Positions 1 through 12,966 of a DNA stretch of 64,000 bases are shown one piece after another. Both the position numbers and the translations under genes were made by a program. Source of the DNA: Callaeas wilsoni (lineage: Eukaryota; Chordata; Aves; Passeriformes; Callaeidae). The notes beneath the pieces were generated by a model. The model was not told the DNA's origin. It was given only the letters and a program-made list of their open reading frames with translations, and did not search any database. Position 1 is the first letter of the stretch. Each line of letters opens with the position of its first letter. The stretch is taken from positions 62,001 to 126,000 of the forward strand of contig VWPU01002070.1 of assembly GCA_013398955.1 (NCBI GenBank). The letters run 5' to 3'.

Positions 1-1573
1 ATCAAACACTAAATAAAAGAAAATTACTTTGAAAGCAACTTTGTCATGTTATAAATAGACTGTTTTAAAATGTCTCACATGTTTTAATTAGAAGGGGAAA
101 AGGGAGGTAATGAGGTAGATATAAACCTGTGAGAGAAAGATAGTGCAGCAATTTGCACACTGCCTTGGTCTGCTCTGAATGTGGATGACACTAATTTAGA
201 GATACATTTTGATGTTCTTACATCAAAAAGTATCCGTTAGATGAATGCAAGAATTACCAAACAAAGTTTCTTTCCCCTCATGGTTAGCGAGGTGGGAGCC
301 TCCCACAAGTGCATTCCAGTTCCTGAGAGTGCTTTTCACGAGCGACTTGCTCTGACCCTCTGCACTGATTAATCTTCTGAAAGCAAACTCAGAGCGGGGC
401 TGGTGAGGACCAGTGTCACCAGACTGAAGCCTGCAACAATGAATCGGCAACTAGATCCTGAAGAAGGAGGAACAAGGAAATTGATGCTTCCCTTTTGCCC
501 CTGCACACCAGCTTAATTATGTAAAGGGTAAACAAACTCTCCTTAATTCATGAAGGGATTTAAAACAAATGAAAAGATAAAAGGAAAGAAAAAAACAACA
601 AAAACAACAAGAAAAAATGTTTAAAACCTCAAAGACCTTGCTTTTTCATAGATAATTCATGAATTCCTGGGAAAGTAGGGTTAAACAACTTCTCCCACAC
701 ACTGCTAAACAGATCATAAAAAGAGGATGTTGTGCATAGCTAGAAGGACAATGCAAAATACAGAGGCAGAGAGATTTACTGGGTGTGGAAGTTTATTGGT
801 ACTACTGTACCACTGGCAAATGTCATGTTACTGAGCGCTGGAAAACTCAAAGCCTCCATTTATTAATGTTAACATCTTCCACCTGTTTCTACTTCTAGTA
901 AATTTGAATGAGAATATTTTTGCTCTTACCTGACAATAAAGGGACTTGAAAAAAAGTATATTTTTCTTATTAATAAAATATAGGGGAGAGACTTCTGAAC
1001 AATTGCATAGCTGAAACTACTTGAGTAAAGAATTCTGAGTTATCAATTTTGATTTGACAAAATAATAGTCATTTTCAGAAGGCACGGTGTTTTCTTTTCT
1101 TTCCTAGAAATTGGTTTTGAAGTCACCTATTTAGAAGGCTCAGTTTATCACCTTTTCACTGTAGTTCTAGATGTAAGTGTGCATGTTGGTCACCATTTGT
1201 CTAAGACCAAGACCATTATCTCTCAAATGTAACCATCTCTTGTCATCTTGCACTCTGTGCAGAGGGGAACACGTAGCTCCCAGAGAACAGTGAGTATCTG
1301 AGTTACTGACATGGATGTGGTACAAACAGGCAGACGTACACGGTGCTAGGAAACTCTCCCTTACATCTCCTACACTTCCTTAGGGAAATAGTATACATTT
1401 TGCAAACCATGAAGAGCACCATCAGGAAGCTTTGCCTCAACTTTGGAGACTGTATTATCCTTTAGGCATTTTAACCTAATTCTGCCTAATATTCCATGTA
1501 ACGGTAGTGTTGTTCTTAACTTCCTTACTGATTTACTTGATAGAATAAGGTCATTATCTGCAAAAAGAATCAG
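1..1573. other. Unique AT-rich non-coding DNA
   Basis: I see no gene, exon or recognisable transposon here. The only local structure is an A-rich low-complexity run at about 563-618 made of AAC and AAG units. A 75-codon open frame on the minus strand near 223-450 has no recognisable motif and is of chance length. The stretch resembles ordinary bird intergenic or intronic sequence. Confidence 0.6.
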
Positions 1574-1716
1574 TGGATTTTTGGGGACTTTTGTTGGTGG
1601 GTTTTTTGGGGTTTGGTTTTTTGGGGGGTTTTTGGGAGGTTTTTGGGATTTTTTTTGTGTGGGTTTTGTTTTGTTTTGGTTACAAGACTGTTTTTGGGTT
1701 TTTTTTGTGGTAAACA
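1574..1716. repeat. G/T-rich low-complexity tract
   Basis: The plus strand is almost entirely G and T for about 140 bases, in alternating runs of 3-6 G and 4-8 T, interrupted near 1681 by a short mixed segment. The complementary strand is therefore a C/A tract, which explains the lysine/proline/asparagine-rich open frame on the minus strand and the phenylalanine/glycine/tryptophan-rich frames on the plus strand. These translations are composition artefacts. Several G runs of three or more are close enough to allow a G-quadruplex. Similar tracts recur at about 24.12-24.19, 26.10-26.14 and 46.95-47.04 kb, and in C/A orientation at 27.0, 37.2, 46.1 and 52.25 kb. Confidence 0.85.
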
Positions 1717-2384
1717 TAAAAACTTAGAATGTGTTGATTATGGAAGAATTTTTGAACTGTGGCATGAATACAACTTTGTGTATAGAAACGAAACAGTCAT
1801 CTTTGACAATATCAGAGAAAGAAACATGGAAATCCCTGCCAGGTCATACAGACTTACGCTGGAGTTCTTCAGATGTAATACTTTCAACTCTTTAGAAATA
1901 CGAAGAGTGTACATTCCTTGCATCATTTTGTGAACCTCAAAGTGAGTCACCAGAGCAGTGCTGATGGCTCAAGAGTGACAATTAGTTCTGCTTAGTACTT
2001 GGACCAAGATTCTTGAAAAATCTAGGATATAGCAGGAAGACCATACATTGATCTTACTGAGCTCTCACCACCACAGAACACATGTACTCTGCCCCATATA
2101 AATGCATAAGCAGACAACTACCAGCATTTCCCTTAGCAGTGCAATTATGTTTTCTATGTCAAACCTTACTATTTTAATATTTTTCTTTCCTAAATATTAA
2201 GTGATTTGACAATATATTATGTAAAAAATAATTTAACAGCAGACGTCTAATATGGAGAAATTGTCAGTCAGATGTGTACATACTGTTCTGTCACTGAACT
2301 AAGAAAGTTTATATGCCTCATGGTAGAATTACTCCCCTTTATTCATTGTTGTTATTGAAGGTCTTAGAGATTTATCCTAGAGAT
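1717..2384. other. Unique AT-rich non-coding DNA
   Basis: No gene or repeat is recognised between the G/T-rich tract and the first CR1 copy. Open frames of 106 codons (+) and 70 codons (-) are partly driven by the adjacent low-complexity sequence. Confidence 0.55.
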
Positions 2385-2717
2385 TCTTTCCAGTACCTGA
2401 AGGAAGCCTACAAGAAAGATAGAAACTTTTTACAAGGTCAGGTAGTGATAGGACAAGGGAGAATGACTTCAAAATGAAAGAAGGTAGGTTTAGATTAGAT
2501 GTTAGAAAGAAGTTCTTTCTTGTGAGGGTGGTGAAGCATTGGAACAGGTTGCCCAGAGAAGTCATGGATGCCCCATCCCTGGAAGTGTTCAAGATCAGGA
2601 TAGATGAGGCTTTGAGCAACCTGGTCTAGAGGAAGGTGTCCCTGCAGGGGGATTGAAACTGGATGATCTTTAAGGTCCTTTCCAACCCAAGCCATTTTAT
2701 GATTCTACGATTCTATA
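2385..2717 (+). mobile_element. CR1 LINE, 5'-truncated 3' end
   Basis: This is the 3' terminal part of a CR1 non-LTR retrotransposon on the plus strand. It contains the typical CR1 3' blocks in order: the end of the reverse-transcriptase frame and the 3' untranslated text (ACAAGGTCAGGTAGTGATAG near 2433, GGTTGCCCAGAGAAG near 2547, GATGCCCCATCCCTGGAAG near 2567, AGCAACCTGGTCTAG near 2615, and TTTAAGGTCCTTTCCAACCC near 2670). It ends with three diverged copies of the octamer ATTCTATG at 2694-2716. CR1 is the dominant LINE of birds and inserts mostly as 5'-truncated copies, as here. No intact endonuclease or reverse-transcriptase frame remains. Divergence from the consensus I remember is modest, so this is one of the younger copies in the window. 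The short open frames across it (80 and 66 codons, minus strand) are not genes. Confidence 0.95.
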
Positions 2718-5700
2718 ATTCCTTTCTGAACAACCATGCAAATCACATGTATTTCAGAGTAAATAAGCAACACAGCGGGAAGATAAAGACGAAGGAACAT
2801 AAGAAGCTCTTGATGAGGGTGAATTGTTTTGTGACCACCCAAGTGTTCCATGTGTACTACCAAATAAGGACTCTCAGGCCCAACAGTGATGGAAAAAGGA
2901 GGAGAATACAAAATGAGGTAACATTGCTATTCAGAGACCAACATCACAGAACATTTTTACTTTAATGCATTAAAAAAAAAAAATATTTTCAATGCTTTTG
3001 CTAGATCATTATTTATCTAGAAGGTGAGTAAAGCATAGTGAAGAAGACCAGAGGAGGATACATTCAAAAACATTGCAAAAATTATTATTGATGTATTCAT
3101 GGAAATTTATAGTCAGAGTTACATACATTTCCTACATCTCTTTGAAGATAACAGGATTTTACAGACACAATTCCTATTGCAACTGAAATTTCTTGGTACC
3201 CTGTGGATTGGAAAGTGAGTTTGGTTCTAGCTGCCAAGTCATTAAGGTTCATATCTTTAGGTAATAACTGAGAAAGATCTGAAAAGGTATGACTAAAGTT
3301 GTAGTCTTGTACCTTTCCCTTTTCTGCATCTTTCTCCCACTGTATACATACTCTGCAGTTAAGGAAAAAGGGTGAAATAGAGCAACGTGGAAACACAATG
3401 GGCCAGCCTGGACCATCATCAAATTCCTAGTTTTTCTCTGTAACGTGATTCTAAGCAGTACAAAAATGTAAAACTTGTCATCACTTCTCACAACACTCAT
3501 TATTTTGATATACGGGACCTACCTGAACATACATATAGGTTACCAAAATAACTTGTGGAATGGATGTAGCGGATGTAGAGCCTCACAACTGCCTTCATGC
3601 AGCTCAGACCTCAAGCATACCTGTAAGTGAGCAATAACGGTGAGCAGTAGGAGGCAAAAGACTGTTGAAAGGAAGTTCAAATATTTTACATCTGAATTTG
3701 CAACTTTTACTTATTCCAGCCTTCCTCAACCATCTCTCTTTGACATCTTGCACTTCTAGAAAATGTAAAATGGGCATAGTTATTGTCAGAATGCATGAAT
3801 ACAAAAGAACTCACTGTGAATCCAGAGCCACAGACCTCTGGTAGCTTTCAATTAAATGTATCTTCTCTCCACTCTTTAATTCTGCACTGGGAAAGAAATG
3901 GCAATCAGAGTATTTCAAACAAGCAAACAAAATTATTCATGACCATCTATGTCTTATTCTCCCTCTTGTGTGATAGAAAAATCCATTTTTTGACTAAAAT
4001 TATAAACTAGATCAAAATATTTTTATATATTACCTAAAAAATTTGGAGAGAGACTTTCCCCAATTTATGATAGATGAATGACAATTATAGGCCTTTCCCT
4101 CAATAAAGGCTTACTAACTAAATGTGCGGTACGACACAAGCAACTCGCAGGAATAAACAGAACAATCTCTCCCAAATTACCAAGACTACCTCAGCATACT
4201 CACTTGTGTCCAACAACTTCATTCTCCAGAGTCTGATTGCTGTAAAAGTCAGAGAAATTGAGTTGATGATTGAATGCTAAAAGGGGGGGTTGTGTAATAC
4301 CTTATTAGGCATTCTGCAGACTACTCAAGAGGGGTTTATTTCTTCTAAGAATTTCAATTAGCTGCTAAAGAAGAGGAAGCTGCTGAAGCTTCCATGAGAA
4401 AGCAGCTAAAGATGCAATTTTCAGCTGGCCAACAGGTAAGAGGCAATTTTCATCCTATTATGATGTGTTCTGCAGGAGACAGATTGGACTAGCGTGCAAG
4501 AAAATGCTTGGGAAAGCACTTTAGCGAAGACCCATCAGTCCCTAAAATTCAGGATTTTCTCTGAAAAGCTAAAAAGGAGATCTACAGTCCAGATAATGGA
4601 GGTATCAGGCAACTTAATCAGAGTTGCATTGCCTGTCCAAGTCCATAAATTAAAAAAAAAAAAATTAAATAGGAAATCAAGTATGTACACCTTGTGTGTT
4701 GACTTTGAAGTCCAAAAAACCCCAAACAAGTAGGCTGTTGATGGTCAAGACTAGAAGGTCTGTACACATATCTTTTTATATATAATTATGGCAAGTATCA
4801 AAGACAATATTCTGATCTATTATAAATCAGTGATGTCTTGCAAACATTTAATCCTTCATCCTGTAAAATGAAATCTAGTTTTTGTCAACAAACTTATTCC
4901 CTATGCACTTCCATGTATAGTTGATCATTGCTTTCAATGTCCTGTATTCAGAGTCCACTGAAGAGAATAAAGAGAGAGATAATAAAGAAATTGGTCTTTC
5001 CTTTCAATGGGAGAAAAACTATGTCCCCGAAAGCCATGTCTATTACTAGATACCCACATCAATTGAAAGATGATAGCTCTGATTAACGGTGATGAGGGGC
5101 TTCTGGCTCTAACAGCGATGAAGAGTTCTGGCTTGAGATTGCCCATACAGGGTGGAGATAATTTTTGGCATTTTATCTACTGATTTCCAAAGTGGTTTTA
5201 GAGAAAAGCACTCTACAGGGTGTTCTTGCCAATTTACTTCATGGCAATTTGTTTTCTTCTTTACCTTGTTATTTTGGTTTTTTTGCTTTTGAAAGTAGTC
5301 TATGTTGGTTTTTTTCTGCCCTCCCTATTCTAACCTGCAATTGCTTGTCTTTGTAGTCCTACTCTTCATCCCGTCATTGTATCCTTTCTTGTCTCCCGAG
5401 GCAAAGCTCTCCTGACAGAGATTTTCCTTGCTGTTTTACCACTTAGAAAAGGTTCAGCACAGCTTCTAGGGATACCTTAGCTGTGGGTCGCTTGATTGTT
5501 CCCATGGGACTAGCCATGTATTTTTACAAGGTTGAACCAAGAACAATGGAATTAGGAAAAAAAATGAGGAACTGGCATCTTGCCCCTTCAACTCACAACC
5601 ATTGTGCTGAATGTGAGCAGCACTTTAACTCACACTGAATGTGAGCAGTCCCCCAGTCTGAGCCCACTTGGTGTTGCTAAGAAACAGGGAACCCCTATTG

Positions 5701-8700
5701 TTTGAGAGAACATGTGCGTGGCCAGTAAAAATGAAGATCCTTCTCTGTTCTGACCTGGAGTTTTGTTGTCTTTCCACACACATCACTTTCCAGGTGACAG
5801 AACCAACTGAAGCGCTGATCTCCTGAAGCAGGGATGCTGAGTGCAGCCCAGGGACCAGACTTCACCTGTCACAACAATTCATCCAAACTATGGCCCAGCT
5901 TTCCTATTTCTCAGATAAAAGCAAGGAGCAAAACAAAACTAAGGATGAACTTCATAATGTTCACAAGTGTAATGTCTGTTTCTGAGAAGGGAAATACATC
6001 CTATTATCTGAACTATTTTTAAGCATCCCCTTTCACTTGGCAATGTGTATGTATGCATACGTGTGTAGGTGTCTGCTGATGCAATCTGAGCTCCCTTTGT
6101 GTCTTTTCTTTTCACCTACTCATACAGCATATGATGAGAGAATGGTTTCGGTTTCATTTTAAAGGGATGCTTATTAATATACATATCTTTCTCATCAGCC
6201 TGGGCTGAATACATTAACATGGGCTCTTACCACATCATGAGGGGTGCTTGAATTTTTGTCTGTGGTGAATCCAGGCACAGAGTGAAGGAAGAGACTGATA
6301 TTTAACTGAGAAGGGCCCCTAGTGTCTGCCCAAAAAACTGGGGGTGATCCATCCAGGGGCAGTAAAGTGCTGGAAAACAAGAGAGAAATGTGCAACTACA
6401 GACTTCCCACTCCCACTACACTGGCAGCTCAGTGCAAGCCAGGGAGCCCTGCCTTTCACATGGGTGATATCTGTCAGATGCAGCCACAGGGAGGAACAGC
6501 CAACTGAACTGGTTCCAAGCACCCTGAAAGGCTCCCGTAAACCAAAATGTTTGATTTTACTACAATATGAGTTTCAGGCACTACACATCAATAAAAAATA
6601 AATTTGAAAATATTTCTGTAAGAACCGTGGAGCAATCTAAATGTTTATATTATGACTGTCACAGGCAGGAATTAATTTATTATTTTCATCTACGTTCCTA
6701 AGTCTCACCTGCATTTTTTGTTCTGTAAATATTGGATTAAATTACTTTAAAAAGAAACCTCAAGTTTTAAACACATGTATAAACTGTCCACTTACATTAC
6801 AAAAATAAAAGAGACACTATTTGAGTGGTTTAGCACAGAAGAGTGAGTTCATTGGACAGATCTGTTCTTGAAGTTTTGCAGAGGGTTACCAGGGCCAGCT
6901 GTGTTCCAAATAAATGTGCTGACCTAAGTGAACTTCCTATCAACAAAATTCTCTCAGGCTCCCATTATTTTTCTTCAACAATTAATCAACAGCTGCTGAA
7001 AAGTTATGAGTGTGCTCGTAATTTTCTGTAAAATTAATGGAAGTCCTATCTTCTGATATGTAGAAGGACATTTTTATTCCTAACTTTGGTGTGAATTTTC
7101 TGATTTATTTTTTAAATCAATTACCCTTCTGAACTCACGTCTCCTCTCTTTGTCAGAAGGGATCCCAGGCTCTATCATCACAGGCATGAATAGCTTTCAC
7201 AAATGCGTACAAACTAAGTTTCCTAAAGCAGTGAGACCTACTGTAAAAAGGTGAGGATATTTGTTAGAATTCTATCATGATGTGGTTACTCCTTTTGAAT
7301 TATTGTAAACATTTAGGTTTTCTGTTGGGATTCAGTATTGTTTGGCATCTGTGATGTTGGCAGTCAGGGAAAGAGTCCTGTTTGTGTAAACACTCGTTAC
7401 TTAGAGCAATGCTTTGAGTGTCTCTGTTTTGCTACAAGGGTATGTTGGGCAGAGCTCAGTGAAAAACATGGAGGCACCCTCACCGGGCTCCCACTGAAAA
7501 TCGGTGTTGGGGGCTCAATTCTATTGCCTTTTCTCTTCCTGTACCCATAAGAAGCTATTGTTTCACCCTCAAGAGTCGAACACATTGTAATTACACACAA
7601 AAAGTGATACCATATCAAAGCATGCTTAAGACCTGATGGCAATATTCATGAAACCATTTTTAGAACTTTGAAGCTTTGGTGGTCAGGACATTGCACCTTT
7701 TTTATGTCAGATCAAAGTGCTAGTTTTTGTGCAACTGGAGCAGGAAATAAAACATGCAGCAAGGAAATCACTGAGACACTCCACACATTTAGAATAAACC
7801 CTACCAGAAACTCTGGTTTGGTTTTTGGAAGAAGAGCATGTTGTTCTAGAGTTTCACATGTGGAATTAAAAAAAAAGAAGAGTAATCACCTGCAAACAGT
7901 GTCTCATTTGTCCAAACATTTGCAGGATCAGGCCCTGTGCAGTGCTTTTAATGCCTGAGGATTACGTCATGTTCTTTTGACTTTCCTTCTGTTCAAATCA
8001 CGTAAAACACAATGCATTTTTTATGACTCAGGTCACCCTTTGTTTTCCCACGGAGCACAAAAAAAAACCATTCAACAAATTTGACTGATAAAAGATTTTT
8101 ATCTTTCATGGGAAAGCAATGTTGTTTCTCTAAGTCATATGTAATGTATTAGTAATAATGGTATTCCACTTCAAACAAATTACAAACTAATGTTAGTGTT
8201 CTTAACAATGTTATACTAAATAATAACTCCCCACAGGCCAATTTGCATACAAAATGTAACATTTAAAGCCAAGTTACAATTAGCACTTTGTTATGGAAGT
8301 CTGTGGATTGCAATTTACTGAAACGAAGTTATACCCGCTGCAAGGAATTTTAATTTATGAAAAATTACCCATTTAGAATTGCTGTCACAGTGGACCAACT
8401 TCTATTAAAATGATGGGTACCTAATAAATACATCTATTATTAATGTAATGAATGACAAAAATGAAACAAAGTAAATGTAGGATTAATGAATCTGCTGCTT
8501 TGTAAATAAGAGTTGCAAGCTGACAACTCTTTCCCACTTTACTGATGATGGCACATAGAGGAGTATGTGTGTGAGAGAAGGGAAGGAGAAGAATCTGAGG
8601 GAAAATGAAAATAATGAAGGCAAAGAGTAAAAGCAAGGAGGGGTACATAGATTAGAAAAAACAGAGAAATGCACAGGATGTTATTGAATTGAAAAATAGA

Positions 8701-9159
8701 GTCAGAATAAACTTGAAAAATCTAGGCTCAGTAAAGATGAATCACACCAGTATTTCATTTCCCTTGGGTAAATGCTGTAAATTACCTGATAATGACAATG
8801 AAAATTCTAAGTCCTCGAGACTTTAGTTGAAGGGAAAAAACATTAGTTATCTGACATGAGTACTTAGGAAATTACAACATGTAAATATAAGCATTCTGAT
8901 ACTAAAATATTATTTTTTCCATTTGTGTTCTGAATTCATGCTTAAAAACTTGAGGCTTGCCATTGGTTTTAGTTAGAGGGGATTTGGACTTCAGGAGTAT
9001 CTGATGGGCCTCCCATTTAAAAATAGAAGACCATAAGAGTACCTAAAATGTCAATCTGTTTGGCAAATACTGCTAAATATATTTTGTAAATACCATCTGA
9101 ATTTTTTTAGGGATTTCCTTTCATTTATACACACATGCTTTTGTACTCCCTTCACAAAC
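2718..9159. other. Unique AT-rich non-coding DNA, about 6.4 kb
   Basis: No gene, exon or clear transposon is seen. Local structures are a nested inverted repeat at 4358-4409, a 14-base direct repeat (CTGAATGTGAGCAG) at 5607-5620 and 5635-5648, and short homopolymer runs. All open frames are under 100 codons, lack recognisable motifs and overlap others in different frames. The part near 8220-8400 is AT-rich but of high complexity and could be a conserved non-coding element. That is a guess from texture only. Confidence 0.55.
4358..4409. repeat. Nested inverted repeat (stem-loop)
   Basis: Outer arms TTAGCTGCT (4358-4366) and AGCAGCTAA (4401-4409) are perfect complements of 9 bases. Inside them lies a second perfect 7-base stem, GGAAGCT (4375-4381) with AGCTTCC (4387-4393), and a 5-base loop. 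The two stems are separated by an internal loop of 8 and 7 bases. The fold resembles a short imperfect hairpin, but it is shorter than a normal animal microRNA precursor, which usually has a stem of about 30 base pairs. No function is claimed. Confidence 0.6.
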
Positions 9160-9500
9160 ATCAGGCCTGTGTATTTCAGCAGGAGCCGGGTCCCAATGTT
9201 CGGCAGCGTGTCCCCAGAGCAGGAATTTGGTCTGTCTGTCAGCCACCCCTTGGGGAGGGTCACGGGCTGGCTTGGCAGGGCTCGCTGCAGAAGGGGGCTG
9301 TCCTCAGTGCCTCTGCTTGCATGGCAGGGGAAGGCCTTGCCAAGCCACCCTGTGGCTCTCCACCAGCTCCGTCTCTCCGCTCTGCCGGCAGTGCCACCAC
9401 TGGAGACGGGAACAGGGAGAGGCCAAATGTGCACAGCTCACACAGGCTACAAGAAGCCAAATACAGGTCCAGGATATTTACATGGTGAATACTTCCAGGG
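9160..9500. other. Isolated GC-rich island of unknown origin
   Basis: About 340 bases of distinctly GC-rich sequence sit abruptly within AT-rich flanks. It contains a number of CpG dinucleotides (for example near 9187, 9199 and 9208), which are scarce elsewhere in the window. Open frames of 110-135 codons exist in three plus-strand frames and one or two minus-strand frames at once. That is what stop-poor GC-rich DNA gives by chance, so none can be preferred as a gene. A long inverted repeat lies inside (9268-9282 with 9333-9347, 13 of 15 Watson-Crick pairs plus two G-T). I recognise no protein domain and no transposon family. It might be a decayed LTR or other retroelement fragment, a retrocopy fragment, or a small CpG-richer regulatory element. 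Confidence 0.5.
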
Positions 9501-12500
9501 AAGATGTTTCAAAGCTCCTTGGGTATTCTGGTCTCTTCAGGCAACAGAGACATTCCCACATAATTTATGAGACAAACCATGATGACTACACAAGTTCAGC
9601 CCTTTCTTATCTGAAGAAACATCACTAGGATCTCCACATGTTACATTTTACTTAGCTAAAATTTATGTGGAAAACTATCTGCCCATGGATATGCTGTGAG
9701 AAAAAAAAGAGCCTAAACTTAAGATAAATATTTTTTGAGGTTATTTACCCACATCTAGTGAAATCTGATAGATGTCTTAAGCTATATAAAACAAATTTTA
9801 ACACTATAAACTCAAATTAAGTCACAGCTTGCCTTTACTAGGATGATACTTCGGCAGCACTAAGCAGCAATGGTTGATTGAATAACGAAGAATGCGTAAG
9901 CTATAAGCAACATAAATTCAGTTACGTGTAAAAAAAACGCACATACACATTTCCCACACTTGGCACAATCCCATTTTGATGGAGACCAGGGCGGATGGTG
10001 CCCTCAAGATTGTACTATATTACAAGAAGAGCTTGGAGGACCAAACTGAGCCTGGGAGTAAGCAGTCACCACTCCATTGTTCTCTGTGGTTTTACCCACA
10101 GACACCAGCACAAAGCTTTGCTTTAGTTCTATGAATATCTTTCTCAAAAGAATTGTTTCTTTCTTTTCCTTAGACATTATATCATTATATGCTTCTACAA
10201 AACAACAATGACATGTTCCTATGATCAAGATTCTTCTATCAAGGCTTCAATCATTCTAATATTAGAACAAAATCTTGCAAAAATAACTGGGAGGGACATG
10301 GAAAAAAATGACAAAATAGATCATATTTGTGAAATGGTGCTCTTTATTTTTAGCTTGCTTGGTTTGCTTCTTTGTAAACAGTCTTGTTGCTTTATAGGAG
10401 TGTATTAACTCACATGATTCAGATTCTGGGTCCAAACTAGTATGACTGCCTGTTTGCCTTTATATATACTGGATGTTCTCACGCAACTAGAAGCTGTAGA
10501 AGATAAACACTGGGTTAAATCCTCATGGCAAATGAATCAAGAATTCTTATTACAGTATAAACAAAACTATAGCCGTGCATCCATCATCTATTCAGTATGT
10601 AGATGATGAAGATAATTCACTAAAAATACATACGTTATCATACCTATTATCATATTTTTCCTCATTTTAATTTAAAGAATTGTCAGTATACTCGAAAGTG
10701 TGCATCTTGGTAGTCAAACATAGGTATTGTGTTTTCAGGAATGATTTTGCTTTTTTAAGTTTTTCTAGTTTTGAAAATAATTTTGACAAACACCTGTTCT
10801 GCACTCTCAATCTGGAACCTGACAGACAAAGTGAGTTTTATCTGGTCTGTCTGAAAATAACAGCAATGCATGTTCTATTGGTCAAATGCTTTAGCTTCAC
10901 TTGAGGAGCTGCTATTTTTCTCAATATTCTTTTCCCTCTTAATGCTTGATGTGGCATTGCCATGATTTGACCTCTGAAGATGAACAGCATTCCACTGAAG
11001 CCTATTTTCAAGTAGTCTCCAAGAGACTTCAAATATTCAAGTTGTAATGAGCGAAAAAATAAATAAATGGAAATAAAAACCTGATCTGCAGAACTTAATG
11101 AAGGAGCCTATCCTTCTATCCCATTAATTCTCTATTTCCATTTCCTTTGGCATTTCTTATTTTTCTAATCTGGCAAATGAGGTAAAATAAGGTGAAACTT
11201 TCTTTTGGAGATAAAAATATGTTTTCTCAATTCGCTGTTTTAACCAATCACTAAAAGGATGAGTTGATAAAAACTATCAAGAAGTGACAGTGGCAACATC
11301 CCTTTCTGATGGCTAATGCTTTATACCCAGGGGATTTTATTGAACTTATAGCACTGCATGATCTAATATCAAATGGCCATAGCTATAAATGGTTAGGAAT
11401 GTTCTCTACACTGACCAAATCAATTTTCTCCAGCTTCACCCCTGAAACCAATATGAAACTAATAGACAAAAATTTCTTGGCAATTTCTGAAAATAAATTT
11501 GTGGTTCAGGTTCCTGCTAGAAAGACTAAAAAGCAGGGGTTATTATTTTACTACATGAGGCTACCTGGAGATTTTTGAGGAGTATTATTCGGTAAACTCA
11601 TACTGCCCCTTTACCAAGCAATGATTGTAGATTGATTCTTTTATTCTCATTCTCCAAAACCTAGGAAGATTAAAGAAAATGAATAAAGCCTCATCTCAGC
11701 ATTTCATCTGATGGGAATCAATGTAAGTGACTTCTACAAACCTGTGCTCACTTAACCCAGCTGTGTATATAACAGTTTTATCAAATGGAATGGCTGTGAT
11801 GGAATTTAGTGAAACACGGTGAAAAGAGACATTTTCACAAAGTACAAACAACAATAAAACCTTTTAAACCAAAATCACAAAAAGATTCATTTAACAACAG
11901 TTAATTGAGACCCCAATTCAGAGCAGTATTTATCCAGGTTTTAAATCCAAAATCAGTTAAAATGGTTACGTTGAAGCTGAAAGAACTATTATATTGGGGG
12001 ATAGAATGGATAGAGAGCAGTAATTCTAGTAAAAAGTCATTCAGTTACATAGACTAAAATCCAAATTACAGAATCGTAACACATACTCAGCTGACAAAAA
12101 TGGTGAACTCTTACCTTGCTTCAAATGGTTAAACCATATCCAAACTACAATTTTCCTTGTCAATACAATTAGTAGATGCAAACTAATACAATTTGGAAAA
12201 TTATCCATTCTGAATCTTCATGTGATAGCAAGACTGAAGCATTGAAGATGTCTAAGGCCATGTGTTGAAGTAATATATGTAAGTTATATAGTACCCTGAT
12301 GTTTTCTAGTTGAAAATTATGCATTCCTTCTTTTCAACAGTTTTAGTATGCATATAATTCAATTTTATTTATAAACAAAATGAGTTTAATGGGTATATGT
12401 ATACACTCAGAATATGTCAAGGGTTGGTCTTTTGCACCTGTGATTGATGGTTTCCTTCCCTTTGTTAATTTATGAAGTTTCTAAGAGAATAATTTTTTTT

Positions 12501-12966
12501 CACAGCCACAGATGTTACATCACAAGCAGGGAATTATGTTTCCTATTATAAATAGTTCAGGTGTAAAGAAAAATTTAAGAAAGAAATTTCCTGTTTATAT
12601 ACATTTATCTTGAGTAACTATCTTTGAAGAGAAACTTATAAAAAGAAAATCTGCACATATAGGTAATTCTGACATGTTTTAGTCATTTGTTTTTAAATGT
12701 TTGACCTATACAAAACCTAATCTTTAATTTAATATTACCTTTCTCCTCTCAATTATGTTAGATGTATAGATCTACTTTTGAAACAGATATGAATCTTTTC
12801 TGTTTAGACTAGATGTCCATCTCACATTGTAACTTTGTGCAGTGCTGATCAGACACATATGCTAAGCAAATATTTTCAATATTTGCACTTTTTACCAAGA
12901 GGTGGTAGCTGAGATATCTGATAATATCTTCCTGACACAAGACTTCATTAAGCATTGCAAGATTTT
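9501..12966. other. Unique AT-rich non-coding DNA, about 3.5 kb
   Basis: I see no gene, exon or recognisable repeat. Open frames here are all under 90 codons and have no motif. The sequence is high-complexity AT-rich DNA. Confidence 0.55.

Noticed and set aside
1370..1727. Lysine/proline-rich minus-strand frame and phenylalanine/glycine-rich plus-strand frame
   Set aside because: Both are translations of the G/T-rich low-complexity tract, not proteins.
5607..5648. Repeated CTGAATGTGAGCAG as a possible CRISPR-like or satellite repeat
   Set aside because: Only two copies exist, the spacing is not repeated, and the host is a vertebrate.
9051..9628. Five overlapping frames of 66-133 codons on both strands
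   Set aside because: Simultaneous openness in many frames reflects GC-rich composition. No frame shows a domain, a splice context or a codon pattern.
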